A stretch of 64,000 bases of DNA from Clonostachys chloroleuca (GCA_037952775.1 JBANAY010000003.1:27652001-27716000), one strand, 5' to 3'. Shown: positions 22,661 to 34,310, counted from the stretch's first letter. Notes: generated from the letters alone by a model not told the origin. Made by a program: numbers and translations.

Positions 22661-24497
22661 TAGATAATCTGCGGAAGGGGCTAGCTGCTTCCCTACTACT
22701 GAGCTGAATAATAACTATTTATCAGCTGACCGGGGCCAGGACTGTTAAAATCTTCTGCTAAGTACCCGGCTTAAGCTAGCTATCTGTTTTATATATTATA
22801 ACTTTCTAAATTTTATTTTTTATCTTCTTATAAAAAGAAGGGTTATATTAGAATTAGCTTTAGATATAATACTATATAGATATAAGTAAGCTAATAGTTT
22901 ATTTATAAGTTTAGATATACTACCCCCCTCTTTATATATTAATCTATAAGTTCTATAACCCTTTTTCCTCTATTCTCTATCTCCTAATTTACTTAAGGGA
23001 ACTATCGTGCTTCCAGCATCTATTGTGAAGGGCTGGGAACTCGTCCCTACCAGCTGGCCTGGTGCTAGCTGGCCCAGTACTGGCAAACCTACTGACGCTG
23101 AGCCCCCTGCCGGCTAATCTTGGGCCGAGAAAGTGGTTAATAGGGTGAAGGCTCACCAAGTTTTCGTCAGTTAAGCATATCACGACGAAGATATCTTGAA
23201 GCCGTTAGCTTGGAAAAGGCCATTATATAGCAATAACGTTTGATCCATGGTTTCTATTATTGGCAGTCACTTTAACTGTGCTGCCTCTCGTATTTGCCTC
23301 TCTGCTTCTTTGTTAGTTTTGTTATTGTCCGCTCTCAGCCCCCGCCACCCCTCTTACTGCTTTTGCAGCCTTCCAGTCTAGTTATAACCAGATAGCTCTA
23401 TCCATATCTATATATATTATCTATTCCATACAACGAACTAGTAGTATATTTCGATATACTGTATATTATAATATTATTAATAATATAACTTCCAACTATT
23501 TAAAATAAAATATTATCTATACAGGTAGGAAGAAACCAGTTTAAGTATTATTAATATAAGGATAATACTTGTAAACTGCGCTAGCGAGTACTCGCCACAG
23601 GGTTTAAGCTATAACTGCTCCAGGCAATTGGTACCTATACTATATCCCTTTTGTGAGGGAAGTAGGGTGTAGTAAAAAATAGTGGGGCGATATATGAGTA
23701 TAGAACCAGCTCCAGCTCCCTTAAACCCCGAGCTAACCTTCACTTTTGTATTATTACTGATAATCATATCTCTATCGCTATAGATATTTCCCAGTATATA
23801 GCAAATCCGGAGGCTTATAATATACTCTCAGCCTACCAGATTACTAAGTTCTTCAATAAGTATAGACTTACGAGGAATGAAATTAATTATTTTGCGGCTA
23901 ACCTCTTGGGTAGTTCTGTCTCTGCTATACTTGTACAAGGCGTAACTAGCTATACTGTATCTAGTGATGAGGCAGCCCAGGTAGTCTAGTTTCAGTACTT
24001 ATAGCTACCTATGAACCTTATCGAGCTAGTAAGGCAACTGTATAGTAAATCTTATACCCGGGCTGGCTTTCTATTAAGTTAGGAAATAGTTATTTTCTCC
24101 TGCTCCTTAAATAGAATTATATTTGTAATAAACTGTGTAAGACTTTGCAAGGTCTGATACTCTATCTGTAGTTGTTTATATATTATATCTGGTTAATAAA
24201 AAGATATATATAGATTCTTTGCTTTAGTATAGACTAATAAGTATACCCATATATTAGAGCCACCTCCTGGCTTACTTAACAAGTACTTCGAGATCCTGAA
24301 CAAAGTCTCTCTAGATTTGCCTCCCCAGCTATAAGAAAGGCTAGACGAGGTTCGCTAGGGGCTGCTAAAGTTCTTCCGGCCCAGTTATCCTATAGTTCTC
24401 CAATATAATAACCTCTTGGTATAGAATTTAGAGTTCTTTATTTCCTCTCTGTTCTAGGAGAATAATCTTCCTGAAATAGCGGGTTCTACAGCTGGAA
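22661..24497. mobile_element. Degraded repeat/transposon remains, AT-rich
   Basis: Strongly AT-rich with many TATA and TAG/TAA steps. A decayed coding stretch can be followed on + from about 23760 to 24110 in the frame of ITDNHISIAIDISQYI and NLIELVRQLYSKSYT, with TAG codons at points where CAG would keep it open. I cannot name the element family. The pattern fits RIP. Confidence 0.5.
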
Positions 24498-24499
24498 TA

Positions 24500-26074
24500 T
24501 TGTTGAGATTTACCCTATAGACTATAGGGTAGATCAAGATTACCCTATATCAATTGATCAAATGATATATAATTAGTATAGGGTAAGGGGGAATGAAATA
24601 ACTAACTTAGGGCTCTCCAAAGCTGGAAGCCCTCTGAAGCCACTGGCCTAACCTACTGTGGCTGCCCGTTGGGGCAATTGCGTTAGCGGTCACAACCGCT
24701 GTAACAGCCGCTGTGGCGTCCGTGCTAGCGATCCCGTATTGCGCTGAAGCAGCTGCATTAGCGGACTTCGTGTCCGCTGCAGCACTTGCATTAGCGGACC
24801 TCGTGTCCGCTGTACGAGAACCTTAGTACTTAGTTTAGTGAACCTCGTAACCACTATAGCAGCTGCATTAGCGGACTTCGTATCCGCTGTAGCATCTGCA
24901 TTAGCGGTCTCGTATCCCTCTGTATGAGAACCTTATAGCGGTTACGAGCCTGTATTACAGAAGGCAATGTATTATCTTCAGGGCTCTTACAGCCTGGAAA
25001 TACCTATAAGTACAGGGCTTCCTCCCTGCTAGATAGAGATTCTATAAGTCACCAATATACTCTTTTATCTACCCTACAGTCTATCTTTCTTAGCTACCCT
25101 GTAGCTGATAGAGCTTTATTTTCTCTTATAGAGCCTGTACCTTCTACTATGTTTTTTCGAACGATCCTTCTCTAGTATTTCGGAGCCTACCCTATAGGCT
25201 TTATCTACCCTAGACCTAGCTTACCCTACAGCTAGTCTACCCTATACTAGAGACCTTGACCTTTCAAAAAATATATACCTCTTAAAATAATACCGATTAA
25301 TAATTTTTGGGAGGTCAAGGTCTCTAGTATAGGGTAGACCAGCTATAGGGTAAGCTAGGTCTAGGGTAGATAAAGCCTATAGGGTAGGCTCTGAAATACT
25401 AGAGAAGGATCGTTTGAAAAAACATAGTAGAAGGTACAGGCTCTATAAGAGAAAATAAAGCTCTATCAGCTATAGGGTAGCTAAGAAAGATAGACTGTAG
25501 GGTAGGTAAAAGAGTATATTGGTGACTTGTAGAATCTCTATCTAGCAGGGAGGAAGCCCTGTACTTATAGGTGTTTCCAGGCCGTAAGGGCCCTGAAGAT
25601 AACACGTTGCCTTCTGTAATACGGGCTCATAACCGCTATAAGGTTCTCGTACAGAGGGATACGAGGCCGCTAATGCAGATGCTACAGCGGATACGAAGTC
25701 CGCTAATACAGCTGCTATAGTGGTTACGAGGTTCACTAAACTAAGTGCTAAGGTTCTCGTACGGCGGACACAAGGTCCGCTAATGCAAGCGCTGCAGCGG
25801 ATACGAATTCCGCTAATGCAGCTGCTTCAGTGCAATACGGGATCGCTAGCAAGGACGCTACAGCGGCCGTTACAGCGGTTGTGACCGCTAACGCAATTGC
25901 CCCAACGGGCAGCCATAGTGGGTTGGGCCAGTAGCTTCAGAGGGCTTCCAGCTTTGGAAAGCCCCAAGTTAGTTATTTCATTCCTCCTTACCCTATACTA
26001 ATTATATATTATTTGATCAATTGATATAGGGTAATCTTGATCTACCCTATAGTCTATAGGGTAAATCTTAACAA
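24500..26074. repeat. 1.57-kb inverted-repeat (foldback) element with TA target duplication
   Basis: Two arms of roughly 780 bp are near-perfect reverse complements around a loop of about 30 bp near 25,290. The outer ends are TTGTTGAGATTT on the left and its near complement AAATCTTAACAA on the right, flanked by TA at 24498-24499 and 26075-26076, as for Tc1/mariner-like insertions. Each arm holds many ACCCTATA motifs and several copies of a unit containing AGCGGACTTCGTGTCCGC, itself a small hairpin. Arm differences are mostly C/T and G/A. No coding sequence is supported inside, so it is non-autonomous. Confidence 0.75.
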
Positions 26075-26704
26075 TAATTACTAACCCCGATTCCTGTTCA
26101 GGAGAATAATATCCACATAGATAAGGCTACTAGCCATATTACAGGCAAGTAGTTATACGGGATTTCCCCTCCTTTCACTTCGGTGTTCGAGAGCGAGGCC
26201 TAGGAAGATAAACTAATTAGCTCGTTACAGGTATTATTAATTAGGCTGATACGAAGATTGCCCCGTTTAGAGTATCTCTCACGAGCATAGAGATCATCCT
26301 TAGTATCCAAAACAGAACTGATTAGCACTTTCATCCCAACTATTATAGCCTTCAGCAGTTGTTCTGGAATACTTTCTACAGTGTAACTAGTCATATCTCG
26401 AATAATAATTGATATATAATAGTAATTACAAGGCTGTTCGGATTCTTCCGAAATCATAGCTCCGTGGAGAAAGAATACGCAATCGTATACCTTTCAGCTT
26501 TATATCTGCTTTAAATTAATTACTTCCAGCTGCCCGCCCCCGGCCCAGGTCAAAGAAATGGGTTATAGTAACACGAGCCATGACCCAGGATGTATTCGCA
26601 CATCTGATGAGCTAGCAGCGAATGACGAGCTTGGAAGTGGATCTATCGGCGGGAGAAGAAGTACTTTGACGCACCTGGCGCTAAAAGACTAGCATTAGCC
26701 AGCA

Positions 26705-27112
26705 ATGTTATTACACTGCAAACGACTTGCCCAGCAACATGTAAAGGTTGTGGACCGGAGCGGCATAGCTAACATGCTTTCTATTGCCATTATTTTCTTT
26801 ATAATTGCTCTCTACTCCTCAGTTTTAGTCCAAACAGTACTTCGGCCGTATAAGCCAACCGACAGAATTTTTAAGTCCGGTGCCGCCTATTATTGGCTAC
26901 TATGTTCCTTCTATAGTGCAATTTACACTTTGCAATGTGGGTTCTGTTTTCTTTTTATTGCTTTGAAGATTAATAGACATATAACGATCTCTATAATAGG
27001 ATTTGCTTGTGTAGTCTTAATGACGCTGTGTATTCTGCTCATAATTAAGTTGAAGCCAGACAGGAAAAGGGTAAAATCTGAGACTCCTTTACACGCACAA
27101 GAATTTAATTAG
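26705..27112 (+). CDS. Small membrane protein, unknown
   Basis: An open frame of 135 aa with three hydrophobic segments (about residues 23-45, 60-87 and 94-116), KPTDR and a basic C-terminal tail. No homologous family is recognised. It lies in AT-rich DNA just outside the repeat block, so it could be a real orphan gene, a fragment of a larger decayed gene or a chance frame. Confidence 0.3.
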   Translation: MLLHCKRLAQQHVKVVDRSGIANMLSIAIIFFIIALYSSVLVQTVLRPYKPTDRIFKSGAAYYWLLCSFYSAIYTLQCGFCFLFIALKINRHITISIIGFACVVLMTLCILLIIKLKPDRKRVKSETPLHAQEFN

Positions 27113-27362
27113 GCAATAACAATGGGGAATATATTTAGGCCTGTCCCAGATTGGTGGAAATGAAGAGTATAAAGGGGAAAGCGAGTTGAGGATAGCTGTT
27201 CTATTTCACTTAAGTTGGGTAATGGAGTTCCTGTTCGTCGTGAAGGATGTCATACAAATGTTCAACTTAATGCATTTAATACAACATAGCCCTCGTTTCC
27301 AGGTTTGAATCCTTTTTGAGCGTGCCAACATCAGCAAAGCTTTCGACCCATATTCAAACCCT

Positions 27363-27629
27363 TCATTTTGAGCGTAAAGGATCTTCGTTCGACCGATCGG
27401 CAACCACGTCTTCCTCTGACTCTGTAGGCCTAGGTTGTGCATCTCCCGCAGGCATTCTGATTGTGTTATGTTTTCCCGGTGGGAGTGGATCATCTGTCGA
27501 CCTGTCTGCGACAACATCCTCCTCGCTCTCAGTTGGTGTACGACGGAGATTGTCTTGCAGAGTCAGATCTGGTGGACGGTCAGAAAGCGAAAATGAATAC
27601 TCATATCTCACGACACAAATAGGTCTCAT
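27363..27629 (-). CDS. Acidic repeat protein, partial model
   Basis: A minus-strand frame carries two copies of PTESEEDVVADRS, 36 codons apart (codons starting at 27536 and 27428), each followed by a D/E-D-P-L segment. The 13 residues are identical, but 10 of the 13 codons differ synonymously, including serine TCA against AGC. That is hard to explain unless the frame has been under protein-level selection. The stop is TGA at 27363-27365. The 5' end is unclear: the ATG at 27629 is directly preceded by stops in frame, so an upstream exon is likely. An ATG GCT AAA A/GTAAGC context near 27678 is one candidate. No domain recognised; the product is acidic and probably disordered. Confidence 0.5.
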   Translation of the reverse strand: MRPICVVRYEYSFSLSDRPPDLTLQDNLRRTPTESEEDVVADRSTDDPLPPGKHNTIRMPAGDAQPRPTESEEDVVADRSNEDPLRSK

Positions 27630-29099
27630 TTATCATTCAGGCTATTGCAGGAGTCGGGTGTGGCTTACTTTTAGCCATGGCGTTCGCGCCCAATGACGTG
27701 AATGCCCTCGTGTTCCAAGGTAAGCGCCGACAGCGCCCGATCATCGCATGAGACATTTTCTGGATGAAGATAAGAAACAATATATAATATATTACGTGAA
27801 GATTGGAGAATGGGTGGTGTTTCGAAACGTTTCATTCTGCCGGGAGAGATGTAATATGTGGTTTGCACGAGCTACGTCATAACTCTGTCGGTGCCGTCAG
27901 GATCAGGCGGGGTAATTTAAGTGACGTGACCCAACAACCCAAGGTTTCGGAAGCTCCTCCATGTTAGACCCTGGTATCTATATGCTAGATCTTTATCTCT
28001 ACAGGTCGGTAAATGGGGGCGGATAAGCGAGGCTCAATACTATTTGGGCATCCTGGGCATTGGTTCACCCAGAGGACGCTAGCGGTAGTTTAAAAGAACA
28101 AACGGAGAGAAATCCCCTCCTCATTGAAGTAGGATGGTGATATTTCATTTTGTCAGGTGTTTAATAGACGAGAAATGCTTAGAAGGATCAAATATGATAT
28201 AATTTTTGCCCGTCCGGGTTTGGAAAATAATGTCTACCGGCTACACGTATTCCCGAATATACAAAGGAACCTAAATCTACCACTGTCTTATGTAGTTACA
28301 AAAGGCCAAGGGGAGTGTGACAAGGTGGGATAGGTAATCGAGCTGGATCGAGTCATTGGCCTGTTTGTGCCACGCAGAAGCGCAAAGCGTTATGGTGCTA
28401 GGCTTATTTCTTTAACGGAGCCTGTACTGCCCTGGATGCCTTGGGTCCGCTCTCCTGTTTATTGCCACAAACGCAGCCTTTCGCACTCAAGTCCGCTGCC
28501 TACTGATATCAGAAAACGTTCATTGAAGAGGCCAAGGCTTGACCATCCGGTTCTCTCAGCAGCCAGATTCTAGGACAGTCTCTAGGTGCCATTGTTAACG
28601 AGGGATGGAGACGATCACCAACTGCTTTAAAGAGATATACTAGGTTCCAAAGATGGAGGCCAGGGGGTGGCCTTTGAGATACCAATGCTCCCAGAATGCG
28701 AGGACATGACGGGATCCAGTGCTGTCTAGTAGGTATGGTCGTAGATGAAAGGTGGTGGTGGTATGTGGATTATAGAGGTGTGGTTGTCTCCTTCGAGCGT
28801 CTGCGGTATGGTGTTGTGATTCAGAACACGGCCGTGGACAAGACCAACAATACAGCCCAATGCGCCACATCCTGTCACAGACCCAAGAAATGTTCGTGTC
28901 AATTGAATCTCATTCGATATGATAGCTCATTACAGTTCGTACGATATTTTCTGTGAAGTGCTGAACTCTATCGAGGCAATGTAATGCATTCAAGTCAGTC
29001 CGTTGCGTGGCTGCAGGGTAGCTGTGAAATATTGGGAAGTGGTGAGGTATGATAGTTAAATGCAGCGGCGACCCACATTAACACCACTAGATGTGACAA
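27630..29099. other. Intergenic or unresolved
   Basis: No gene can be supported. The minus-strand frame at 27671-27868 may be an upstream exon of the acidic repeat protein but I could not join it in frame. The rest shows no motifs. Confidence 0.3.
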
Positions 29100-29224
29100 A
29101 GCAATTTGGCGCAGTGGAAGCGCGGTATGTGTGGCCCACTTCTTCCCAATCTAGAATTTCCAACTAACTCGTCCTAGCCGGGCTCATAACCCGGAGGTCC
29201 TACGATCGAAACGTAGAATTGCTA
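29100..29224 (+). tRNA. Initiator tRNA-Met (CAT) split by a 53-nt insert
   Basis: The two flanks form a perfect initiator cloverleaf. Acceptor AGCAATT pairs fully with AATTGCT, giving the eukaryotic initiator A1:U72 pair. The D stem is GCGC/GCGC. The anticodon arm is CCGGG-CTCATAA-CCCGG with CAT at 29185-29187, including the G:C pairs next to the loop that mark initiators. The T arm is CTACG-ATCGAAA-CGTAG with the initiator-type A54 and A60, and the discriminator is A. The A box (TGGCGCAGTGG) and B box (GATCGAAAC) are both intact. The only oddity is the insert 29125-29177 between positions 26 and 27. A T7 run at 29237-29243 follows. Compensated acceptor and T-stem pairs argue for a working gene. 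Confidence 0.85.
29125..29177 (+). other. Spliceosomal-type intron inside tRNA-iMet
   Basis: 53 nt with donor GTATGT, branch CTAAC at 29164-29168 and acceptor TAG at 29175-29177: every signal of a small fungal mRNA intron. It lies after G26, not at the 37/38 site used by tRNA-splicing endonuclease. Confidence 0.7.
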
Positions 29225-29236
29225 TATCTGGCTTTC

Positions 29237-29243
29237 TTTTTTT
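29237..29243 (+). terminator. Pol III terminator of tRNA-iMet
   Basis: A run of seven T 13 nt after the tRNA, with a second T6 run at 29247-29252. Confidence 0.7.
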
Positions 29244-29574
29244 GCGTTTTTTAAGATGATCCTACCAGTTGAAATGATTATCCTTCATATAGCTGACGCT
29301 TTTTAATTTTGTTCAATCGTTTGTTTGAGAAAATACCCTCAATTCAGTTTGTGTCTTTTGGTTGCACTGAATGCCGTCAAACGCGGAACGACAGCAGGTA
29401 TGTCACCTCAGATACAGACTCGTAAAGCCGCTGAACTGGTAGGCGACTGGGCTGATGTCATTAGATTATTAGGAAGTGCCTCCATTTATGAATTTAGTGA
29501 GCTGACAATAATATTGGGTTCATCGTTTAGCACATGCCAATAGGTGTAGGATCTTCCCACATTGAGACCAGTAT

Positions 29575-30880
29575 TTATCTCTCGCCACTCCACGGTTCTC
29601 TGCCATGAGGCACTTGACAGTTATCCACCAAGAGAAGGTCTCCTTCTTCAAAGGAACGATGGATTTCTTCCTTGTCGATCCCCTCTATCAACTTGTCGAG
29701 ATACTCACGGGATTGGAGTTTCATCACCATAAACGCAAGGGACGTCTGTTGTAAGAGAATGTCAGAATCTCAGCCTCAGACTCTGTTTCATCTGGGAACT
29801 CACATACCATTCCATCGCGGCCTATATGGGGATGATCCAAAGCCCCGATGTCCCTTGTGATTCCATGCCGCCAGCAAGCCCGTTGAACCAGGTTGGCCTC
29901 CCGCTGGCTGGGTCTCTTCGAAGTCCAACCACATCCACTCCTGTTAGCGGATTGTGGATGCACCGGCTAAGTTCATTGCCGGGAACATGCTGCGCAAGCC
30001 CCAGGCTACTGTGATCGTTCCATTTGCAATCGCATGTCAGTCTATGAACCTGCTTCTCCACCTTGGGTTCTCCTAGTCGTTTCGTCATCCTCGGGAAGAA
30101 TGTCCTGCCCGAAGCTAAAATTTCCAGCCCAGTTGAAGGCATTGAGTAAGCCTTCGTTACCTGGAAGACCATTTTCAAGCCCAGGCCCCGGGATAATGCA
30201 CCTCCTTGACGAGGTCTGGAATCTCTGCCTGCACTTTCTCGAATACGTTGGCGCCATGTGCAATAGGTGACTTTCCTCATATTGAATCATCCTTATTAGT
30301 CTTGGAGTGACATTCATGAGCATCAGCATTGGGGAAAGGCAATCAGATTGGCTTTGCATACTCTCAAGGGCTTTCTTTACACAACAAAAATGAGCATTGG
30401 ATGGGAATCGAGTGAATTTCGAGTACTGTCCCAAAATGACCATGATTCTATGGAGTACAAGTAACTTTGGAAATCAATCATGCGGCAACAGTTCTCTCCT
30501 CTTTATGTTTGTAGAAACGGACCAAAGTGAGCCCTCGTTAGCGGTCCAGACGTTGTTGGCCACCTCATTCCCCCTGCCAGTCAGACCAATTTTCTCATAC
30601 GGGTGATAACCTCGCGCTTGTTCGGCGGCACCGACTAGGTCTGCCAAGGTCTCGGCTGAAGGGTGCCCAAACGCGCGGGTTAGAACGGCGCCGTGCTGGT
30701 TTAGTAGTTCCTGAATCTTGCCCGATGCGGCGTACTCCCGGAGAGCTCCCGCCGAATCCGCGACCGACGGCGGAGCATCATCGATGCTAGCCTTTAATTA
30801 TTTGTAGCCCAAAGGGGAGGGACATTGCCGTAGTAGGTACGCGCATCTAGCATGTCGAACGACTCAAGGGTGACAGACAT
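29575..30880 (-). pseudogene. TauD/TfdA-type dioxygenase, decayed
   Basis: Minus strand from ATG 30880. Family segments appear in order but in changing frames: GAVLTRAFGHPSAETL, then RFYKHKE (place of the HxD/E iron ligands), FTRFPSNAHFCCVKKA, PGPGLENGLPGNEGLLNAF, EDDETTRRT, WFNGLAG, RHGITRDIGALDHPHIGRDG, and finally EEGDLLLVDNCQVPHGREPW with the second iron-binding His. Alpha-ketoglutarate and Fe(II) dioxygenases of this branch are common in fungi. Lesions include a base missing in the G4 run at 30814-30817, a TAA at 30798-30800, a shift near 30520, and shifts near 30190, 30100 and 29700. One intron (GTATGT...CAACAG, about 29745-29810) is still recognisable. With this many breaks it is not functional. 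Confidence 0.7.
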
Positions 30881-31451
30881 GGCCGAGGCGAGGATATTGA
30901 ACTTACGCAAGCAGAAAACGGATACCAGCACAGGGGGAGAGGATGTGGATATAAAGGTCAGGGTGTTTGGAGCTTCATTGTTTCTACGGATGTTAGTTGC
31001 CGGCAGATATATGAACTAGGGGGAGAGACCCTCTTTGAGATCACGACAAGGTGAGCGACCAGCACGCCATCAACCAGTGTGTCCAATCAGCCACACCTAC
31101 AATAGAATGCTTCTGGAAACTTTGAGCAAATAAAAATTAAAGCCGCGATTAAGAAAGGCCCGGGCTCCCCATTGAACGGCACGACAACCGAATGATAACC
31201 TTACCGTTAGTCATGACAACGTATATGGAGTCAGTGACGTGATCCGGAATTTGTATTGCACCACGGCCAGATCAGCAGGAGGTGCCGTACCTGCCGCGAC
31301 AAATCTCCGTGAAGATTAAATAGTCTGGGTGCTATATTAGCTATATCATGGCCTGTTTTAATGATGCTCTGGCTAGATGGTTAGTCTGTTCAGATTTCGG
31401 CCTCAAGACTTGTTTGTTGCAGCTACAGAGGTGCCGAAGAGGATAAAAAAG
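30881..31451. other. Intergenic, promoter side of the permease gene
   Basis: No gene supported. Confidence 0.4.
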
Positions 31452-33438
31452 ATGGGAGAAAAATACGAGATCACCGCTGTTCAAGGTACATTTTCCTGAA
31501 GAACCTCCACCCTTGCTCTCTTTGACAAGCTAACATGATGCAGCGGCCCCGGATCTGCAACCCACCACCAGCGATAGCGATGGGTCCGAAAAGCGAGGTT
31601 TCGAGAACATCAAGGAGGAGAATATTTTGCAAGAGCGGACAATTGGACTCTTCGGAGCAGTGTCGCTCATTGTGAACAAAATTGTTGGTGCTGGGTAGGC
31701 TCTTTTTTCTTCATTCATTCTTAGCTGAGCTAATGCCAGGATGTAGTATCTTTTCAACTCCATCTGGGATCTTGAAGACATCCGGAAGCGTTGGAATGGC
31801 CTTGATGTGCTGGATCATAGGAGCTGTTATCGCAACTTCTGGAGCGTTTGTGATGCTCGACTTTGGAACCGCCATTCCCAGGTCTGGAGGTCTTAAGAAT
31901 TATCTTGAGAGAGCATTCCACCCTCGGTTACTGCAAACATGCATCTACGCCTTCTACTGTGTCTTCCTCCGTAAGTCATTTTTGACCTACTTTTATATTC
32001 TAACCCCATGCACTTTCGGCTCAGCATCTTAACTGGATAATAGAGGTGTCGGCTAGTAATGCGATCACATTTGCTTCTTACATTCTTGTCGCTGCCGGAA
32101 GCGAAGAGACAACATGGAAACTTCGTGGAATCTCAATTGCTGGCGCAGCCTTCTCTGTCGGGATTCACATTGTTGCCCCCAAGTACGGGAGATGGCTACA
32201 GGATTTACTCTCCGCTGTCAAGCTTTTCACGCTCCTCTTCATCTGCTGCTGCGGCTTTGCAGCTTTGGCTGGACATCTCAAGATCGAAAAGCCCAATAAC
32301 TTCACCAATGCCTTCGAAGGCACATCGAATAGCGGCTATAACATTGGAACGTCGATCTTGAATGTTATTTTCTCGTATAGTGGCTATGATAACCTTAACA
32401 CGGTATGTCTGTTTACAGCGAACTAAATAGTCAATTCATCACCGTGGCGGATTGCTGACATTGCTGTAGGTCTTATCAGAAGTCAAAAATCCGGAAAAGA
32501 CTCTGAAGAGAGCGCTGCCATTGTCCATGATTTCTCTCACTATTCTCTACATGTTGGCCAATGTTGCATATGTAAGTTCTTGCACTTTCAAATGTTCATC
32601 AAATTTGACTAACGCCATAATGCCAAGTTCGCTGGTGTCCCACGAGACGAATTTATCGCAGCAAAAGTCACTGTCGCAGCCAGCCTGTTCAAGAACCTTT
32701 TCGGCCAGTCTGCAGCAAGCAAGGCCATGCCAGCATTAGTGGCTCTCTCTGCTCTTGGACATTTACTCGGAATCGCTTTCACGATCCGTATGTCTTTCAA
32801 GCAATCAAGTTTCTGAGTGAAAGCTAATGATGTTATCAGCACGAGTTATTCAGGAATTAGCAAAGGACGGGATTTTGCCATTCTCCAACCTGTTCATGCA
32901 GAACAAACCTTTTAGAACTCCGATCTGGGCTCTTCTTCTTCACTTGGGCGTAACGATCATCTTCATCTGCGCTCCTCCCGCCGGTGACGCGTTTTCGTTC
33001 ATCGTGAGCTTGTCGACCTACCCAGGCGTGGTAATTTTGACGGCTATTACGGTTGGCCTAGTCAAGCTTCGTCTGTCCCCGAAGGAGAACTTCGTATCTC
33101 CCCAACGAGCTCCATGGGCTGTTGTTATCGTGTACTTGGCAGCGAACATAGTGAGTTTGTTCCACAAAGAAACTATATCCATAATGTGTTCTATATCTTA
33201 CAATTTCTTTCTTTAGTTTTTATTGGTCATGCCCTTTGTTCGGCCGCCTAATGGAAAGGGTAACACTTACCTTCCGTATTGGCTATCTTCTGTCGTCCCC
33301 CTTGGTATTCTATCCCTAGGAATTATCTACTATGTGCTCCGATGGGTGGTTTTCCCCAAGGTATTCCGTTACCGGATCGAAGAGGTTCAGTTGGAGCTCA
33401 GCGATGGATCAAAGATCACTAGATTCAAGAGAGTGTAA
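31452..33438 (+). CDS. Amino-acid permease, MUP1-like (APC/LAT type)
   Basis: Eight exons: 31452-31485, 31544-31694, 31747-31970, 32044-32402, 32470-32571, 32628-32787, 32840-33150 and 33217-33438. They total 1563 nt and 520 aa, with consistent phases throughout. Signature segments are TIGLFGAVSLIVNKIVGAG followed by IFSTPSGILKTSGSVG in helix 1, FSYSGYDNLNTV in helix 6, and FAGVPRDEF. These match the fungal high-affinity methionine permease (MUP1) branch of the APC superfamily, which imports methionine or related amino acids over the plasma membrane; the exact substrate is inferred. Exon 1 encodes only 11 residues. The acceptor of intron 2 is the second of two AG sites (31745-31746); using the first would hit a stop. 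Confidence 0.85.
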
Positions 33439-34310
33439 TAGGCTTCGAAGGCTTGGCCTTTGATAAAATCATTCCCATTAGCCCTTCTTCGCCGACAAAT
33501 TAATGTCTCATAAAAAAGGGCACGTTGAAGAAAACATACGTTGAAGAAATGCAAAAAAATCGCTTTGTCGTCTGATGTATTCATTGCTCGGCCGTTGTTA
33601 TTCACGTGCAGCACGACAAGGTCCTTTACTTAGCTGACTGGGTGACAAGTCGTGTTAACACGTTGAGGCACTTTGGGTACTCTGGTTGCACCTAACGCTT
33701 CTATCAAATTCTGCATTAAGGGCCAATCATATGTGAGTGCAGTTTGTAATAAACTTGGTGGATTGGTCGTTGGAAACTACCTGTGTTGGTGAAATATCGC
33801 TTGCCGAACAATGGCGATGAGTTACTCACAAATTGTTTCGAGAGCACCAGTCGCACCATCTCATTGTTTTCTAAGCCAGCCATTGTGATGCAGAGATTTT
33901 CTGTAGTTTCGGTAACAGGTTTAAATTGCATCCTTTTCCATCCGCTTGATCGCAATCACCATGTTTCAGGCTTCTGAAAATTGACACAGCCGCTAGAACA
34001 GAGTCGATCTTAGCAAATTTGAACTGCTAAATTCTAAATTAAACCGTAGTTGATAAACTGAACATCTTTGAATTTACAATAGCCTACTGAGCAGATAAGC
34101 AACATCTCATTGTTCCCATACAATGTGTGTTTAACTTCATATTCTAAGCAATGTCACTGCCTAGGCTACAAGTGAATCATTATGACCCTCTAATTTTTAA
34201 GGTTGAATCATCATCATACCTCTAAGGTTGAGGTTCTGAACAACTCAGCTGTTAACCGAGTGGAAAGTGGAAAGAGGAAGAAAGTTACGATCAATTATTC
34301 AGTTTCTCAA
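33439..34310. other. Intergenic
   Basis: No gene supported; moderately AT-rich. Confidence 0.4.

Noticed and set aside
25399..25736. Open frames on the minus strand within the palindrome
   Set aside because: They read through the inverted-repeat arms and their hairpin units and show no protein-like constraint.
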